A program made the translations under genes and the position numbers. From Arachis hypogaea (lineage: Eukaryota > Streptophyta > Magnoliopsida > Fabales > Fabaceae), in NCBI RefSeq assembly GCF_003086295.3, contig NC_092051.1, positions 70,743,772 to 70,807,771 of the forward strand: DNA of 64,000 bases. The letters run 5' to 3'. Positions within the stretch are counted from its first letter, which is position 1; every line of letters begins with the position of its first letter. Below the pieces are notes generated by a model. That model ran no database searches and was not told the DNA's origin. It saw nothing but the letters and a program-made list of their open reading frames with translations. Shown piece by piece: positions 25,110 to 36,588 of the stretch.

Positions 25110-27334
25110 CATATTATCATTCATATTCATTCATAACCATTCATAATCATATATTCATCATCATTTCTGCACTTCCTTCATAATCCATATCCAGTCAAAT
25201 CATCATTCATGCCATATATCACTTTTCCTCAAATCACTTTACTTTGAAACCAAAACCAGACTCATCTTTGTCTCAAAGTTCAAAATCCTCATTTCTCAAA
25301 TTATTTCAAGCTCACAAGTCATTTTTTCCTAAAAAATAAATTCCCTTTTCAAAACCATGCCAAATTCAAAATCTCTTCTGAAAGACTCAAAATCATTAAT
25401 ACTAAATTAGGATTTGGTAACAAAATTTCTCAGCAGAGTCATCAAGACTTTAGGGGATAATAATCTAACTTATTTCCCTAAATTCAATGAAAATCTCTAA
25501 AACCTTAGCTTCTTGATTTGAGTAAATAAAATAGAATTTAAACCAAACCAAGTCATGTAATCAATGACATCGAACCAATTTTCAAAACCCTTTCTTTTCC
25601 TTAAACCAAAACCAATTTCAATTTCATGATTAAATCTAAAGCATTTCCAAAGGCTCGGAAATTATTTTAGTTTTGCTAAACCATAATTTAAAGAATCCTT
25701 TAAAATTTTCCTAAATCTCCATAAAGTGAGATTTGTCAATCGACATTCAACTTCTTTCAAAGCCACTAAAACTCCTCCAAATGTTCTTATTTAAATCAAA
25801 TTCTAAAACATAAGTATTTTCATCTTTAAATCGACTTTAAACACGTAATTCTTTTCTTAAATAAATTACACTCAAATAATAATAGTTTTCTCAAAATAAA
25901 TTACACTCTAAAACATAATTCTTTTATCAATAATTCAATTCAAAGCATAATTCATTGTTTCCTAAATAACGTTTTGAACAAGTCTTGTTTTTTTTATAGA
26001 AATTCTGGTAGCACCTTCCCTAAAACTTGGACTTTAACACCCTTTTCGAGTTCCAATCAAACCAATCCACAACCCTCTTCAACGGGTTCAAAACCAAATC
26101 AGTTTCCAATAAAACAAAATTTTAACTTTCAAATATTAAAATCATTTCAAAATCGAACCAAATTCAGCAACCTCCATTTTAACAAATTCAGTCAATAATT
26201 CAATCAGTAACAACCATAATCATCCAAAACAAACTAGACAATTCATAAGACTTATATAATCACTAAAAATGCATTTCATACATTCATATAAATTTATAAT
26301 AATTTCAATTACAAAAATAGCCCCTACCTCGACAAGTCAAAACCATAATCCAAACGCGCCAGTTGAACTCTTTTCTCTTAGCCCGAAATCAATGGCAATC
26401 AAAACCTCAGCTTCGCTTGTTTTCTCAATAGTAGAAAGAGCCTTAATCGCGATATGCAACCTTGGTTACTAAATCCTAAAAACATTAATGTCGCAAAAAC
26501 CTTAAAGCACAAAACGAAATACTAATGGCGAGGATTCCAAGATAGAGACATTTACTGCAATAAAAGAACGATAATCTAGCCACTCCAAACTTATCCAGCA
26601 GCAGCTGCAACAGTCACCAGAAGCACTGGTGGTTCAGCAACAACCTCAATTTTGACATGCAAACCTATTAAATTTACCCTACAAAATCCATACTTCAAAC
26701 TACAAATAACCAGAACGATTACAATCAGAGCTTCACAGCGCGAGTAACTTACTGGGAAAAAGAAAAACGATGGAAATGGAGCAGCAGCTCTGGCGGCAAC
26801 CTTTGACAGGGGCGACAGAGACAGCTTCCCCTTCTTCAATCCATGACCAGCCTCAATAATGGTGGAAGCTGGTGGTGACAGTGACAATGCAGCTGACGGT
26901 GACGCAACTGGGTGGCGCGACTCCCTCTCCTTGCGGTTCTGGAGGTGGCAGCAGCGACGGCGCAGGTGACGCGATGCTGGTGTGATGCCAAGGCATCTGG
27001 GCTAGTTTTACAAGCCATTTTATTTAGTTTAGAACTTAGTTTCGTTCATTTCTTAGGTAAAAAGTAAGCATTTGTACTTAATATTTCTCCAAGCATACGT
27101 GTAGCAAAGGTGTAGTGAATTCATGAGAATAAGAGAGCTTTTTACGCATAAATTGGTTCATTTAATCAAGCAGTTTTTATGGTCATTAAAGGAAGATTTT
27201 GCATGCTCATGAACTTCAAACTTTGATGCACCTTCTTTGGTTTGTGACAGGGAACCTGAGGTAGAGGCAAGGAGCAAGAGCTCACTTCCAGCGCTCACTT
27301 TCAAGCTTGCAATAGAGTGCAAGCATCAAGGGTC

Positions 27335-27690
27335 ACGGGTATACGTGGATAACGCGTACGCATGATAGGAAGACCCAGCGCTCGCACCAAAGCGCACAGC
27401 AAACCAACCCAGTGCTCTCCTTCAGCACTTGTCCAAGAGCGCCAGAATCAAGGGTCACGCATACACGTTGGTGACGCATACGCGTGACTAGGTGAAAATG
27501 CAAGGATCACGCGTATGCGTGGGTGACGCATACGCTTGACAAGGCAGAAAGCACTACGCTCCTTGCAACACTCGCCTCCGAGAGTGCCAAATACCCAACA
27601 CTCACCATCACACTCGCGTCCACGCTCGTTGTGAACACCAGAATCAAGGGCGACCCATTTGCGTGGGCGACGCGTACGTGTCGCAAAAGA
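27335..27690. repeat. CpG palindrome array in III U3
   Basis: Units such as CACGCGTATGCGTGGGTGACG and AACGCGTACGCATGAT, the same class as in S1 and S4, about 350-700 bp from the LTR start. Confidence 0.8.
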
Positions 27691-27882
27691 AAACTGCACT
27701 CAATTTGAAGGACGCTTGCTTCAACCCTCGCACAGCAGCGATGCCTCAACCTTGTCATGACACTAGCCAGCAACAACCTTGTCAAGAACCACCTTAACTT
27801 TGTCATGACACCATCCAAACCTCAAAACCACACCACATTCATACTTCATGGCCACCCCTTACTAAACTCATGCTCGTTCCCA

Positions 27883-27910
27883 CGCTCTCCAGCAAGCTTG
27901 CTGGAGAGCG
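27883..27910. repeat. Perfect 28-bp palindrome in III U3
   Basis: CGCTCTCCAGCAAG followed directly by its exact reverse complement, with no spacer. A related imperfect copy (CTCTCTTGCAAGCTTGCTGG) lies near 28057. Confidence 0.95.
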
Positions 27911-28483
27911 CCACTTCCCCTCACACTCACCACACTTGACATGACTTGACGCCTTATCACAAGCAACAATCAAAGGCCACGCTCTCCATCTCAAGCTCCC
28001 TCAAGACCACCAGCATCAAGACAAGCATCAATCAATGTCATGCTCGTTCTGGGCACTCTCTTGCAAGCTTGCTGGAGAGCACCAATCATCAACCAAGGCC
28101 TGATCATGTCACGCCCTCTAAAGGCAATCTTGAAAGAGCGTAGCGCTCTCTTCTGGGAGGAGCAATGCTCACAACTAGAGCTCAAATTCAAGCTCACAAG
28201 AGAGCATGTTCGATGAACAAAAGAGGAAGAAATGAAGGATCATGTCACGCTCTCTGGGTAACGCTTTTGAGAGAGTGTAGCACTCTCATGGGAGGATTCA
28301 CGCACGCTCCAGCGCTTGCAACCTCGCTCGCAAGCGAGCGTCCTTGATGCTTACTTCAAACAGGAACTGAACCACTTGCACTTGGCACTCACTTTTCAAG
28401 TTCACTAGTAAGCGCCAGGCCCAAGCATCAGAATAAAGTCCAAAGGCCCAGAGGAAGTACGTCAAGTGAAGACTTGGGGAAGC

Positions 28484-28493
28484 ACTATATATA
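28484..28493 (+). promoter_or_regulatory. TATA box of the III LTR
   Basis: CTATATATAG, followed by a transcribed-like AGAAGGGTC. It is the best TATA match in this LTR; transcription would start near 28515-28525. Confidence 0.65.
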
Positions 28494-29563
28494 GAAGGGT
28501 CTTAGAAACTTAGCTTTTACACACTTTACATTCTGCACTTTTACATTTGCTTGTATTCAGTTTTAGTTTACTTTTAAGCAAATTCAATTTCTTTCAATTG
28601 TTCTTAGAGCGATGATCAACTAAACCCCCATTCATTAGGGGAGGAGCTCTGTTGTAATTTAAAATGAATTAATGAAATTCTTCTTCTTCTCAATCTGCTT
28701 GTTGTAGCTAAGGGAAAGCTTTTGTGCTTGAAAGATCCATTCACTACCGAGAGGGGGTTTGGATCTATTTGAATCTCTATGTGAGCTTTGAGAAAGGGAT
28801 CATAGGATTCAATTTGAAGCTTCTCCCTCATAATCCTTTTGATCAATACATTCTTAGTTGGTACGTGATATATAACCTCTTTGAATTGAGATCCTAATGG
28901 TTGTGTGGCTCCTGGATTAGAAATTGAACTTCACCTCTTCTCATGAATAATTAGATCAAGGGATTGGCGATTGATTGTGTTAAGAGAAATTGAGTTACCA
29001 AGAGATTAGAATTCAATTAACTACAATCCACGATAGATCTACTTCATATGATTGAGAAATAAGTTGAGACCCATTGATTCATGAAGGATCATAACATCTC
29101 TGATTCCTAATAAATCTCACCCATTGTTGTTTTTCATTTCAATTGCTTTGAAGTCCTTATTTCCTTTGATTCCCAGCACCCAGAATCCCTTTACATTTCA
29201 TGCAGTTTACATTCTATTGCCATTTACATTCTTCATTTTACTTTCTTGTCATTTAAATTTCAGCTCTTTAATTTCGTGTCATTTAAGTTTCTGCTCTTTA
29301 CTATTACGCAATTTACTTTCAGCTCTTTATTATTCAGCAATTTAGATTCAGCATACTTACTTTCTTTGTTAATTACACTTTGTTCTTTCAATTGCACAAA
29401 ATCATCAAATATTTGTTTGACTAGAGAAATCACCTAACTAAAGTTGCTTAATCCATCAATTCCTGTGGGATCGACCTCACTCAACAGTGAGTTATTACAT
29501 GACTGCGACCCGGTATACTTGCCGGAGGAATTTGTGTTATGCAATTTCCAGTCATCAAGATTT

Positions 29564-29581
29564 TGGCGCCATTGCCGGGGA
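29564..29581 (+). promoter_or_regulatory. III primer-binding site (tRNA-Asp)
   Basis: TGGCGCCATTGCCGGGGA, one mismatch from the tRNA-Asp complement. Confidence 0.9.
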
Positions 29582-29745
29582 TTGATTTAGATTGACAATG
29601 ATTAAGTTGGTGATACTTTAAATTAAACACTTTTCTTTTATTTCGATTAAGCACACTAACTATTTGACACTTTGTGTCACATAACTCTAACAACACTCTA
29701 ACACTAGAGTGTCCATTTTTCAACTTATTTTGTTTTTGTCTGTTT

Positions 29746-30272
29746 ATGCCAAGAGGAAGAAAAGTGGGATCAACTTCCTTTGATTCTGAGCCAGAAAGAA
29801 CCTTCTTGAGACTAAGAAGAGAAGCAAGAGGGAAGGGAGTAGTTGGTAAAGAGGAGTCATCAGAAGAAGACTTAGACCAAGTCATGCAGAATAATATACA
29901 TAATCATCATGAAGAGGTGGCCAACAACTATGCCCAACCTGTCAGAAGGGTGTTGGCCTCTTACACCATTCTCAATCCCAGACACTGTGGAAGCACTATC
30001 CTCATCGCAAATGTTCATGCAAACAACTTCGAGTTGAAGCCTCAACTCATCACTTTGGTTTAGAATAACTGCTCCTATAGAGGAGGTCCTCTTTAAGACC
30101 CCAACCAACACTTGTCTATTTTCCTGAGGATGTGTGAAACAATCAAGACAAATGGCGTGTATCCAGACATTTACAAGCTGCTTTTATTCCCATTCTCTCT
30201 AAGGGACAAGGCATTCCAATGGTTGGAAATCTTCCCCAAACAGAGCATCACTAATTGGGATGAGTTGGTGAG
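29746..30272 (+). pseudogene. gag: III gag, N-terminal part
   Basis: Starts MPRGRKVGSTSFD. It reaches the gag core (DIYKLLLFPFSLRDKAFQWL) before R2 cuts it. Stops at 30061-30063 (TAG) and about 30094-30096 (TAA) interrupt it in frame; R2 and R1 have Gln or Glu-like codons there. The frame continues in step at 42367. The gag core is related to but distinct from that of R2, so III belongs to another Athila-like branch. The leader 29582-29745 shows nothing else. Confidence 0.8.
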
Positions 30273-31806
30273 TGATGAGCGAATATTTTATACGCTTTTT
30301 GGGGTTAATTTCATATAGTTTTTAGTGTGTTTTAGTTAGTTTTTAGTTTATTTTCAGTAGTTTCTAGGCAAAATTCATATTTCTGGACTTTACTATGAGT
30401 TTGTGTGTTTTTCTGTGATTTCAGGTATTTTCTGGCTGAAATTGAGGGAGCTGAGCAAAAATCTGATTCAGGCTGAAAAAGGACTGTTGATGTTGTTGGA
30501 TTCTGACCTTCCTGCACTCAAAGTGGATTTTCTGGCGCTACCGAACTCCAAATGGTGCTCTTTTAATTGCGTTGGAAAGTAGACATCCAGGGCTTTCCAG
30601 CAATATATAATAGTCTATACTTTGCTCAAGGATATATGATGTAAACTGGCGTTCAACGCCAGTTCCATGTTGCAGTCTGGCGTCCAGCGCCAGAAACAAG
30701 TTATAAGTTGGAGTTCAATGCCAGAAACAGGTTACAACCTGGCGTTAAATGCCCAAAACAGCCCAGGCACGTGAGAAGCTTAAGTCTCAGCCCCAGCACA
30801 CACCAAGTGGGCCCCAGAAGTGGATTTCTGCGCTATCTATCATAGTTTACTCATTTTCTGTAAACCTAGGTTACTAGTTTAGTATTTAAACAACTTTTAG
30901 AGATTTATTTTGTATCTCATGACATTTTAGATACGAACTTTGTACCTTTTGACGGCATGAGTCTCTAAACTCCATTGTTGGGGGTGATGAGCTCTGCTGT
31001 GTCTCGATGAATTAATGCAAGTATTTCTGTTTTCCATTCAAACATGCGTGTTCCTATCTAAGATATCCATTCGCACTTCAATATGAATGTGATGAACGTG
31101 ACAATGATCATCATTCCTCCACGAACGCGTGCCTGACAACCACTTACGTTCCACCATAGAATGAATGAATATCTCTTAGATCTCTTAATCAGAATCTTCG
31201 TGGTATAAGCTAGATGATGGCAGCATTCAAGAGAATCCGGAAAGTCTAAACCTTGTCTGTGGTATTCCGAGTAGGATTCAGGGATTGAATGACTGTGACG
31301 AGCTTCAAACTCGCGAGTGCTGGGCGTAGTGACAGACGCAAAAGGATAGAAAATCCTATTCCGGTACGATTGAGAACCTGCAGATGATTAGCCGTGCGGT
31401 GACAGCGCATCTGGTCCCTTTTCACTGGAAGGATGGATGGTAGCCATTGACAACGGTGATCCACCAACACACAGCTTGCCATAGGAGGACGTGCGTGCGT
31501 GAATCAGAAAATAGAGGAAAGCAGAATTTTAGAAGACAAAGCATCTCCAAAACTCCAACATATTCTCCATCATTGCATACAAGTATAATTTATGTTTTGC
31601 CCTTTTATTCCTTGCAATCAAATTTGATAAGTGAATTATTTCATTGTTTTCCTGACTAAGAGTTACAAGATAACCATAGATTGCTTCAAGCCAACAATTT
31701 CCGTGGGATCGACCCTTACTCACGTAAGGTATTACTTGGACGACCCAGTGCACTTGCTGGTTAGTGGTACGAGTTGTAGAAAGTGTGATTTACAATTCGT
31801 GCACCA
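30273..31806 (+). repeat. R2 5' LTR
   Basis: 1534 bp, TGATGAGCGAATATTTTA to TTCGTGCACCA. A palindrome block (CTGGCGTTCAACGCCAG and variants) lies at 30645-30755. The place where F has CTATAAATAG reads AGTATTTAAAC here, so the TATA box is weak. Confidence 0.95.
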
Positions 31807-31813
31807 AGTTTTT

Positions 31814-31831
31814 GTGGCCGTTGCCGGGGAT
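31814..31831 (+). promoter_or_regulatory. R2 primer-binding site, altered at its 5' end
   Basis: Reads GTGGCCGTTGCCGGGGA after TTTTT. The tRNA-Asp complement is TGGCGCCGTTGCCGGGGA; the first bases differ, the inner 12 match. Confidence 0.75.
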
Positions 31832-32515
31832 TGTTTGAGTTTCAACAACTGACGGTGAATCTTGTTGCTTAGATTAGGAAATTTTTGTCTTTTGAGTCAG
31901 AGTCTTTTATTTTCCTTTCAAAAATTTTTCAAAAAAAAAATAATAATTTTTCTATTAAATCTCATACCAAACTTTAAGTTTGGTGTTTTCTTGTTGATTT
32001 CCCTTTGTTTTTCGAAAATTTTATTTTGGTTTTCTAAAATTATAAGTTTGGTGTTCTTTCTTCATATTCTTGTGTTCTTGTGAGTCTTCAAAGTGTTCTT
32101 GAGTTTTCCTTGTGTCTTGATCTTAAAATTTTTAAGTTTGGTGTTCCTTGGTGTTTTCCCTCCAAAATTTTCGAAAACAAGGAGCACTAGATCTAAAAAT
32201 CTTAAATCTTGGGCTATCTTATTGTTTCTCTCTTTCCTCTTTAAATTCAAAAATATCTTTTCTCTTTTTTTTTTAAAAACAAAATTTTTGAAATTTATTT
32301 TTAAAATTCAGATTTTTTTTTCAAATTTAAAATCTTTTTCAAATCATATCTTTTTCAAAACTTCCTGACCACTTTCTCTCTCCTCATTTTTTTCGAAAAT
32401 CTTCACCTATTTTTATTTATTTTATTTTAATTTATTTTATTTTCGAAATAATTAAATAAATAAATAAATAAATAAAAATAAATTTTTTATTTTACATCAT
32501 CTCCCTTTCTCCATC
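31832..32515 (+). other. R2 leader
   Basis: T-rich untranslated leader with three AAGTTTGGTGTT copies (near 31975, 32044, 32134), matching the spacing style of the R1 leader, then ATAAATAAATAAATA before the gag ATG. Confidence 0.75.
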
Positions 32516-33225
32516 ATGGATCTAAGTGGAAATGAACAGTCCAGGAGGACTCTGGGGTCATATGCTAACCCCTCTACTGCTTCATATGGGAGTAGTATCT
32601 GCATACCCTCCATTGGAGTCAGTAGCTTTGAGTTGAATCCTCAGCTCATTATCCTGGTGCAGCAAAATTGCCAGTATTCTGGTCTTCCACAGGAAGAACC
32701 TATAGAGTTTCTAGCACAGTTTTTACAGATTGCTGACACAGTACATGATAAGAAAGTAGATCAGGATGTCTACAGATTATTACTGTTTCCATTTGCTGTA
32801 AAAGACCAAGCTAAAAGGTGGTTAAATAATCAACCTAAGGCTAGCATAAGGACATGGAAACAGCTGACAGAAAAATTCCTGAATCAATACTTTCCTCCAA
32901 AACGGATGACACAGCTAAGGCTGGACATCCAGGGCTTTAAACAAGGAGATAATGAATCTCTTTATGATGCCTGGGAGAGATACAGAGAGATGCTACGAAA
33001 ATGCTCCTCTGAAATGTTTTCAGAGTGGGTTTAGTTAGACATCTTCTATTATGGGCTTACAGAAAGAGTTCAGATCTCTCTAGATTACTCAGCTGGTGGA
33101 TCTATCCACATGAGAAAGACAATTGAAGAAGCTCAAGAGCTCATTGATACAGTTGCTAGAAATCAGCATCTGTACCTAAGCAGTGACCCTTCCATGAAAG
33201 AAGAGGCTAAAACAGCAAGTTGCTG
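32516..33225 (+). pseudogene. gag: R2 gag, N-terminal two thirds
   Basis: Starts MDLSGNEQSRRTL. The retrotransposon-gag core spans residues about 60-165 (VDQDVYRLLLFPFAVKDQ to SLYDAWERYREMLRKC). An in-frame TAG at 33032-33034 follows Trp-Val where relatives have Lys. The same frame then runs on through SLDYSAGGSIHM and ends at a stop near 33223, beyond which the gag sequence continues in another frame from 33240, so a deletion lies between. Gag proteins of this lineage make the particle; no CCHC zinc knuckle is visible here. Confidence 0.85.
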
Positions 33226-33239
33226 AATTCAATCAGCAA

Positions 33240-33845
33240 TTGGATTTTCTAACAAAGCAGTTAGCTGAATTCAAGGATAAACTACAAGAGACAAGGATGG
33301 CTAATATAAACATGGAAGTACAATTAAAGCAAACAAAGCAGCAGCTGTCAAAACAAATAACAGAAGAATGCCAAGCAGTTCAATTAAGAAGTGGGAAAGC
33401 ACTAAATACCCCACTTCAAGGCAGCAGGAAACCAATAAATGAGCAAACCACCCAAAATCCATCTGAGGACAGTAAGAGCCCAGGGAAAAACAATTCTGGT
33501 GCTAAAATGCCAGAAGTTGGGTGGAAGGCTGGCGCTGAACGCCCAGACCATGCTCAGGACTGGCGTTCAACGCCAGAAACAAGCAAGGATCTGGCGTTGA
33601 ACGCCCAAAAGAAGCTCAGTTCTGGCGTTCAAACGCCAGGAACAGATGAGGAGCTGGCGTCTAACGTCACTCCAGCTTCTAACTCTGGCACTCAATTGCC
33701 AGTGAGGGATCAGACACACACAAGTGCTGATAACAACCCATCTAAAAAGGCTTCTTCAACCACTTCTGTAGGAATTACAGCAACTAAGGTTGAGGAATAT
33801 AAAGCCAAGATACCTTATCCTCAAAAACTCCGCCAAGAGGAGTAG
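33240..33845 (+). pseudogene. gag: R2 gag C-terminus with in-gene palindrome array
   Basis: Frame following the deletion. Begins MDFLTKQLAEFKDKLQ, a likely coiled coil to about residue 45, then a Gln-, Ser-, Pro-rich linker. The linker (33527-33705) is made of about six palindromes of the GGCGTT-AACGCC class, read in different frames so that each gives a different peptide (for example AGAERP, DWRSTPE, LALNAQ, SGVQTPG). Ends at TAG 33843-33845; the same frame continues as protease. Confidence 0.8.
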
Positions 33846-34868
33846 GATAAGCAATTTGCTCGCTTTGCAGATTATCTCAGGACTCTTGAAATAAAGATTC
33901 CATTTGCAGAGGCACTTGAGCAAATACCTTCTTATGCCAAGTTCATGAAAGAGATCTTGAGTCATAAGAAGGATTGGAGAGAAACTGAAAGAGTTCTCCT
34001 CACTGAAGAATGCAGTGCAGTCATTCTGAAAAGCTTTCCTGAAAAGCTTAAAGACCCTGGGAGTTTTCTGATACCATGCACATTAGACGGTAATTGCACC
34101 AAGACAGCTTTATGTGATCTTGGGGCAAGCATCAACCTAATACCTGCATCCATTATCAGAAAGCTTGGTTTAACTGAAGAAGTTAAACCAACCCGGATAT
34201 GTCTCCAACTTGCTGATGGCTCCATTAAATACCCATCAGGCGTGATTGAAGACATGATTGTCAGAGTTGGGCCATTCGCCTTTCCCACTGACTTTGTAGT
34301 ACTGGAAATGGAGGAGCACAAGAGTGCCACTCTCATTCTAGGAAGACCCTTCCTAGCAACTGGACGAACTCTCATTGATGTCCAACAGAGGGAAATAACC
34401 CTGAGAGTCAATGATGATGAGTTTAAGTTGAATGCTGTCAAAGCCATGCAGCATCCAGACACACCAAAAGACTGCATGAAAGTTGATCTTATTGACTCTT
34501 TGGTAGAAGAGATAAACATGGTTGTGAGTCTCGAATCAGAGTTGGAAGACATCTTTAAAGATGTTCAGCCTGATTTGGAGGATTCAAAGAAAATGAAAGA
34601 GCCTCTGAAATTTCCTCTGGAAGAGAAAAAACCTCCTAAATTCGAGCACAAACCATTACCACCATCCCTGAAATATGCATTTCTGGGAGAAGGTGACACT
34701 TTTCCAGTGATCATAAGCTCTGCTTTAAATCCACAGGAAGAGGAAGCACTTATTCAAGTGCTAAGGACACACAAGACAGCTCTTGGGTGGTCCATAGGTG
34801 ACCTTAAGGGCATAAGCCCAGCTAGATGCATGACAAAATCTTATTGGAGGATAATGCTAAACCAGTGA
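33846..34868 (+). pseudogene. pol: R2 protease
   Basis: In frame with the preceding gag but for the TAG at 33843. A first Met is at 33945. The aspartic protease active site is DLGAS in TALCDLGASINLIP, around residue 58 from that Met, followed by the ILGRPFLATGRTLID flap-like block about 70 residues on. It would cleave the Gag-Pol polyprotein. The frame ends at 34868, but the RT sequence starts in a different frame at about 34830, where one base is missing relative to the expected ATGCACAAA. Confidence 0.85.
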
Positions 34869-36547
34869 TTCAACCACAAAGGCGGCTAAATCCAGCTATG
34901 AAGGAAATGGTGCAGAAAGAGGTCACCAAATTACTGGAGGCTGGGATTATTTATCCTATTTCTGACAGCCCCTGGGTGAGCCCTGTCCAAGTTGTCCCCA
35001 AAAAGGGAGGCATGACAGTGGTTTATAATGAAAAGAATGAACTGGTTCCTACAAGAATAGTTACAGGGTGGCGCATGTGTATTAACTACAGAAGGATCAA
35101 TACAGCTACCAGAAAGGATCATTTTCCTTTACCATTCATAGACCAGATGCTAGAAAGACTGGCAGGTCATGATTATTACTGCTTCTTGGATGGCTACTCA
35201 GGCTATAACCAGATTGCAGTAGATCCCCAGGATCAAGAGAAAACAGCATTCACATGTCCATCTGGAGTGTTTGCTTATAGAAGGATGCCATTTGGGCTGT
35301 GTAATGCGCCTGCAACCTTCCAGAGATGCATGCTTTCTATTTTCTCTGATATGGTGGAAAATTTTCTGGAAGTCTTCATGGATGACTTCTCAGTATATGG
35401 AGACTCATTCAGCTCCTGTCTTAATCACCTGAAACTAGTTCTGAAAAGATGCCAAGAGACCAACCTGGTTTTAAACTGGGAAAAATGTCACTTTATGGTG
35501 ACTGAAGGGATTGTCCTTGGGCATAAAATTTCAAACAAGGGAATAGAGGTGGATCAAGCAAAAATAGAGGTAATTGAAAAATTACCACCACCTGCCAATG
35601 TTAAGGCAATCAGAAGCTTTCTGGGGCATGCAGGATTCTATAGGAGGTTTATAAAGGATTTTTCAAAAATCGCAAAACCTCTGAGCAATCTGCTAGCTGC
35701 TGACACGCCATTTGTGTTTGACACAGAGTGTCTGCAGGCGTTTAAAATGCTGAAAGCCAAGCTGGTCACAGCACCAGTTATTTCTGCACCAGACTGGACA
35801 TTACCATTTGAGCTAATGTGTGATGCCAATGACCACGCCATCGGTGCAGTACTGGGGCAGAGGCATGACAAGCTTCTGCATGTCATTTATTATGCTAGCT
35901 GTGTTTTGAATGATGCCCAGAAAAATTACACAACCATAGAAAAAGAATTGCTTGCAGTGGTTTATGCCATTGACAAGTTTAGATCATACTTAGTAGGATC
36001 AAAAGTGATTGTGTACACAGATCATGCTGCTCTTAAATATCTACTCACAAAGCAGGATTCAAAACCCAGACTCATAAGATGGGTGTTGCTTCTGCAAGAG
36101 TTTGATATAGAAATAAGAGACAGAAAAGGGACAGAGAACCAAGTGGCTGACCATCTGTCCCGGATAAAGCCAATAGAAGGGACGTCATTCCCCTCTCTTG
36201 AAATCTCTGAGACCTTTCCTGATGAGCATTTGTTTGCCATTCAGGAAACACCATGGTTTGCAGACATTGCAAACTACAAAGCTGCAAGGTTCATTCCCAA
36301 GGAGTACAGCAGGCAACAAAAGAAAAAATTAATTACTGATGCAAAGTACTACTTGTGGGATGAACCCTATCTCTTTAAGAGATGTGCAGATGGCATAATC
36401 CGTAGGTGTGTGCCTAAAGAAGAAGTACAAAGGATCTTATGGCATTGCCATGGGTCACAATATGGAGGTCATTTCAGAGGTGAGCGAACAGCTACCAAGG
36501 TCCTCCAATGTGGATTCTACTGGCCTACACTCTACAGAGATTCCTGA
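34826..36547 (+). pseudogene. pol: R2 reverse transcriptase, RNase H and integrase zinc domain
   Basis: 573 codons. RT catalytic motifs are FLDGYSGY (residues 120-127) and FMDD (184-187), with the [15 protein letters not shown] block between. RNase H residues D333, E374, D399 and D442 are all present. The integrase HHCC domain starts with [12 protein letters not shown]. The frame ends at TGA 36545-36547, where relatives encode Arg; CGA to TGA is the simple explanation. The next codons, in the same frame, complete the zinc motif (CDSCQRAGN). This open stretch keeps every RT and RNase H catalytic residue I could check. Confidence 0.92.
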
Positions 36548-36588
36548 GAGTTTGTACGTAACTGTGACAGTTGCCAGAGAGCTGGTAA

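Larger units (their letters stand above)
22344..26982 (+). mobile_element. J: TGTAACACCC element, left arm, interrupted
   Basis: Starts TGTAACACCCTTGCTACC. Block order matches H and O: AT-rich 300-bp start, a GAGAACATCATTCTCAC palindrome near 22740, a GACATGTCTGG segment near 23370, then AT-rich DNA and a GC-rich block (about 26700-26982). S4 is inserted at 23622 and gypsy III at 26983, so its right end is outside the window. No protein recognised. Candidate long LTR or non-autonomous DNA element. Confidence 0.55.
26983..29557 (+). repeat. III 5' LTR, 2575 bp
   Basis: Starts TGATGCCAAGGCATCTGG (itself containing the palindrome GATGCCAAGGCATC) and ends TTTCCAGTCATCA, seven bases before the primer site. 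The U3 is about 1.5 kb and rich in hairpins: a CpG array at 27335-27690 and GAGAGCG/CGCTCTC inverted words from 27880 to 28330. A TATA box lies at 28484. The many short open frames in the U3 are not genes. Confidence 0.85.

Noticed and set aside
28441..29557. A separate gene start after the TATA box at 28484
   Set aside because: The downstream sequence is the R-U5 part of the III LTR and runs directly into the primer site.
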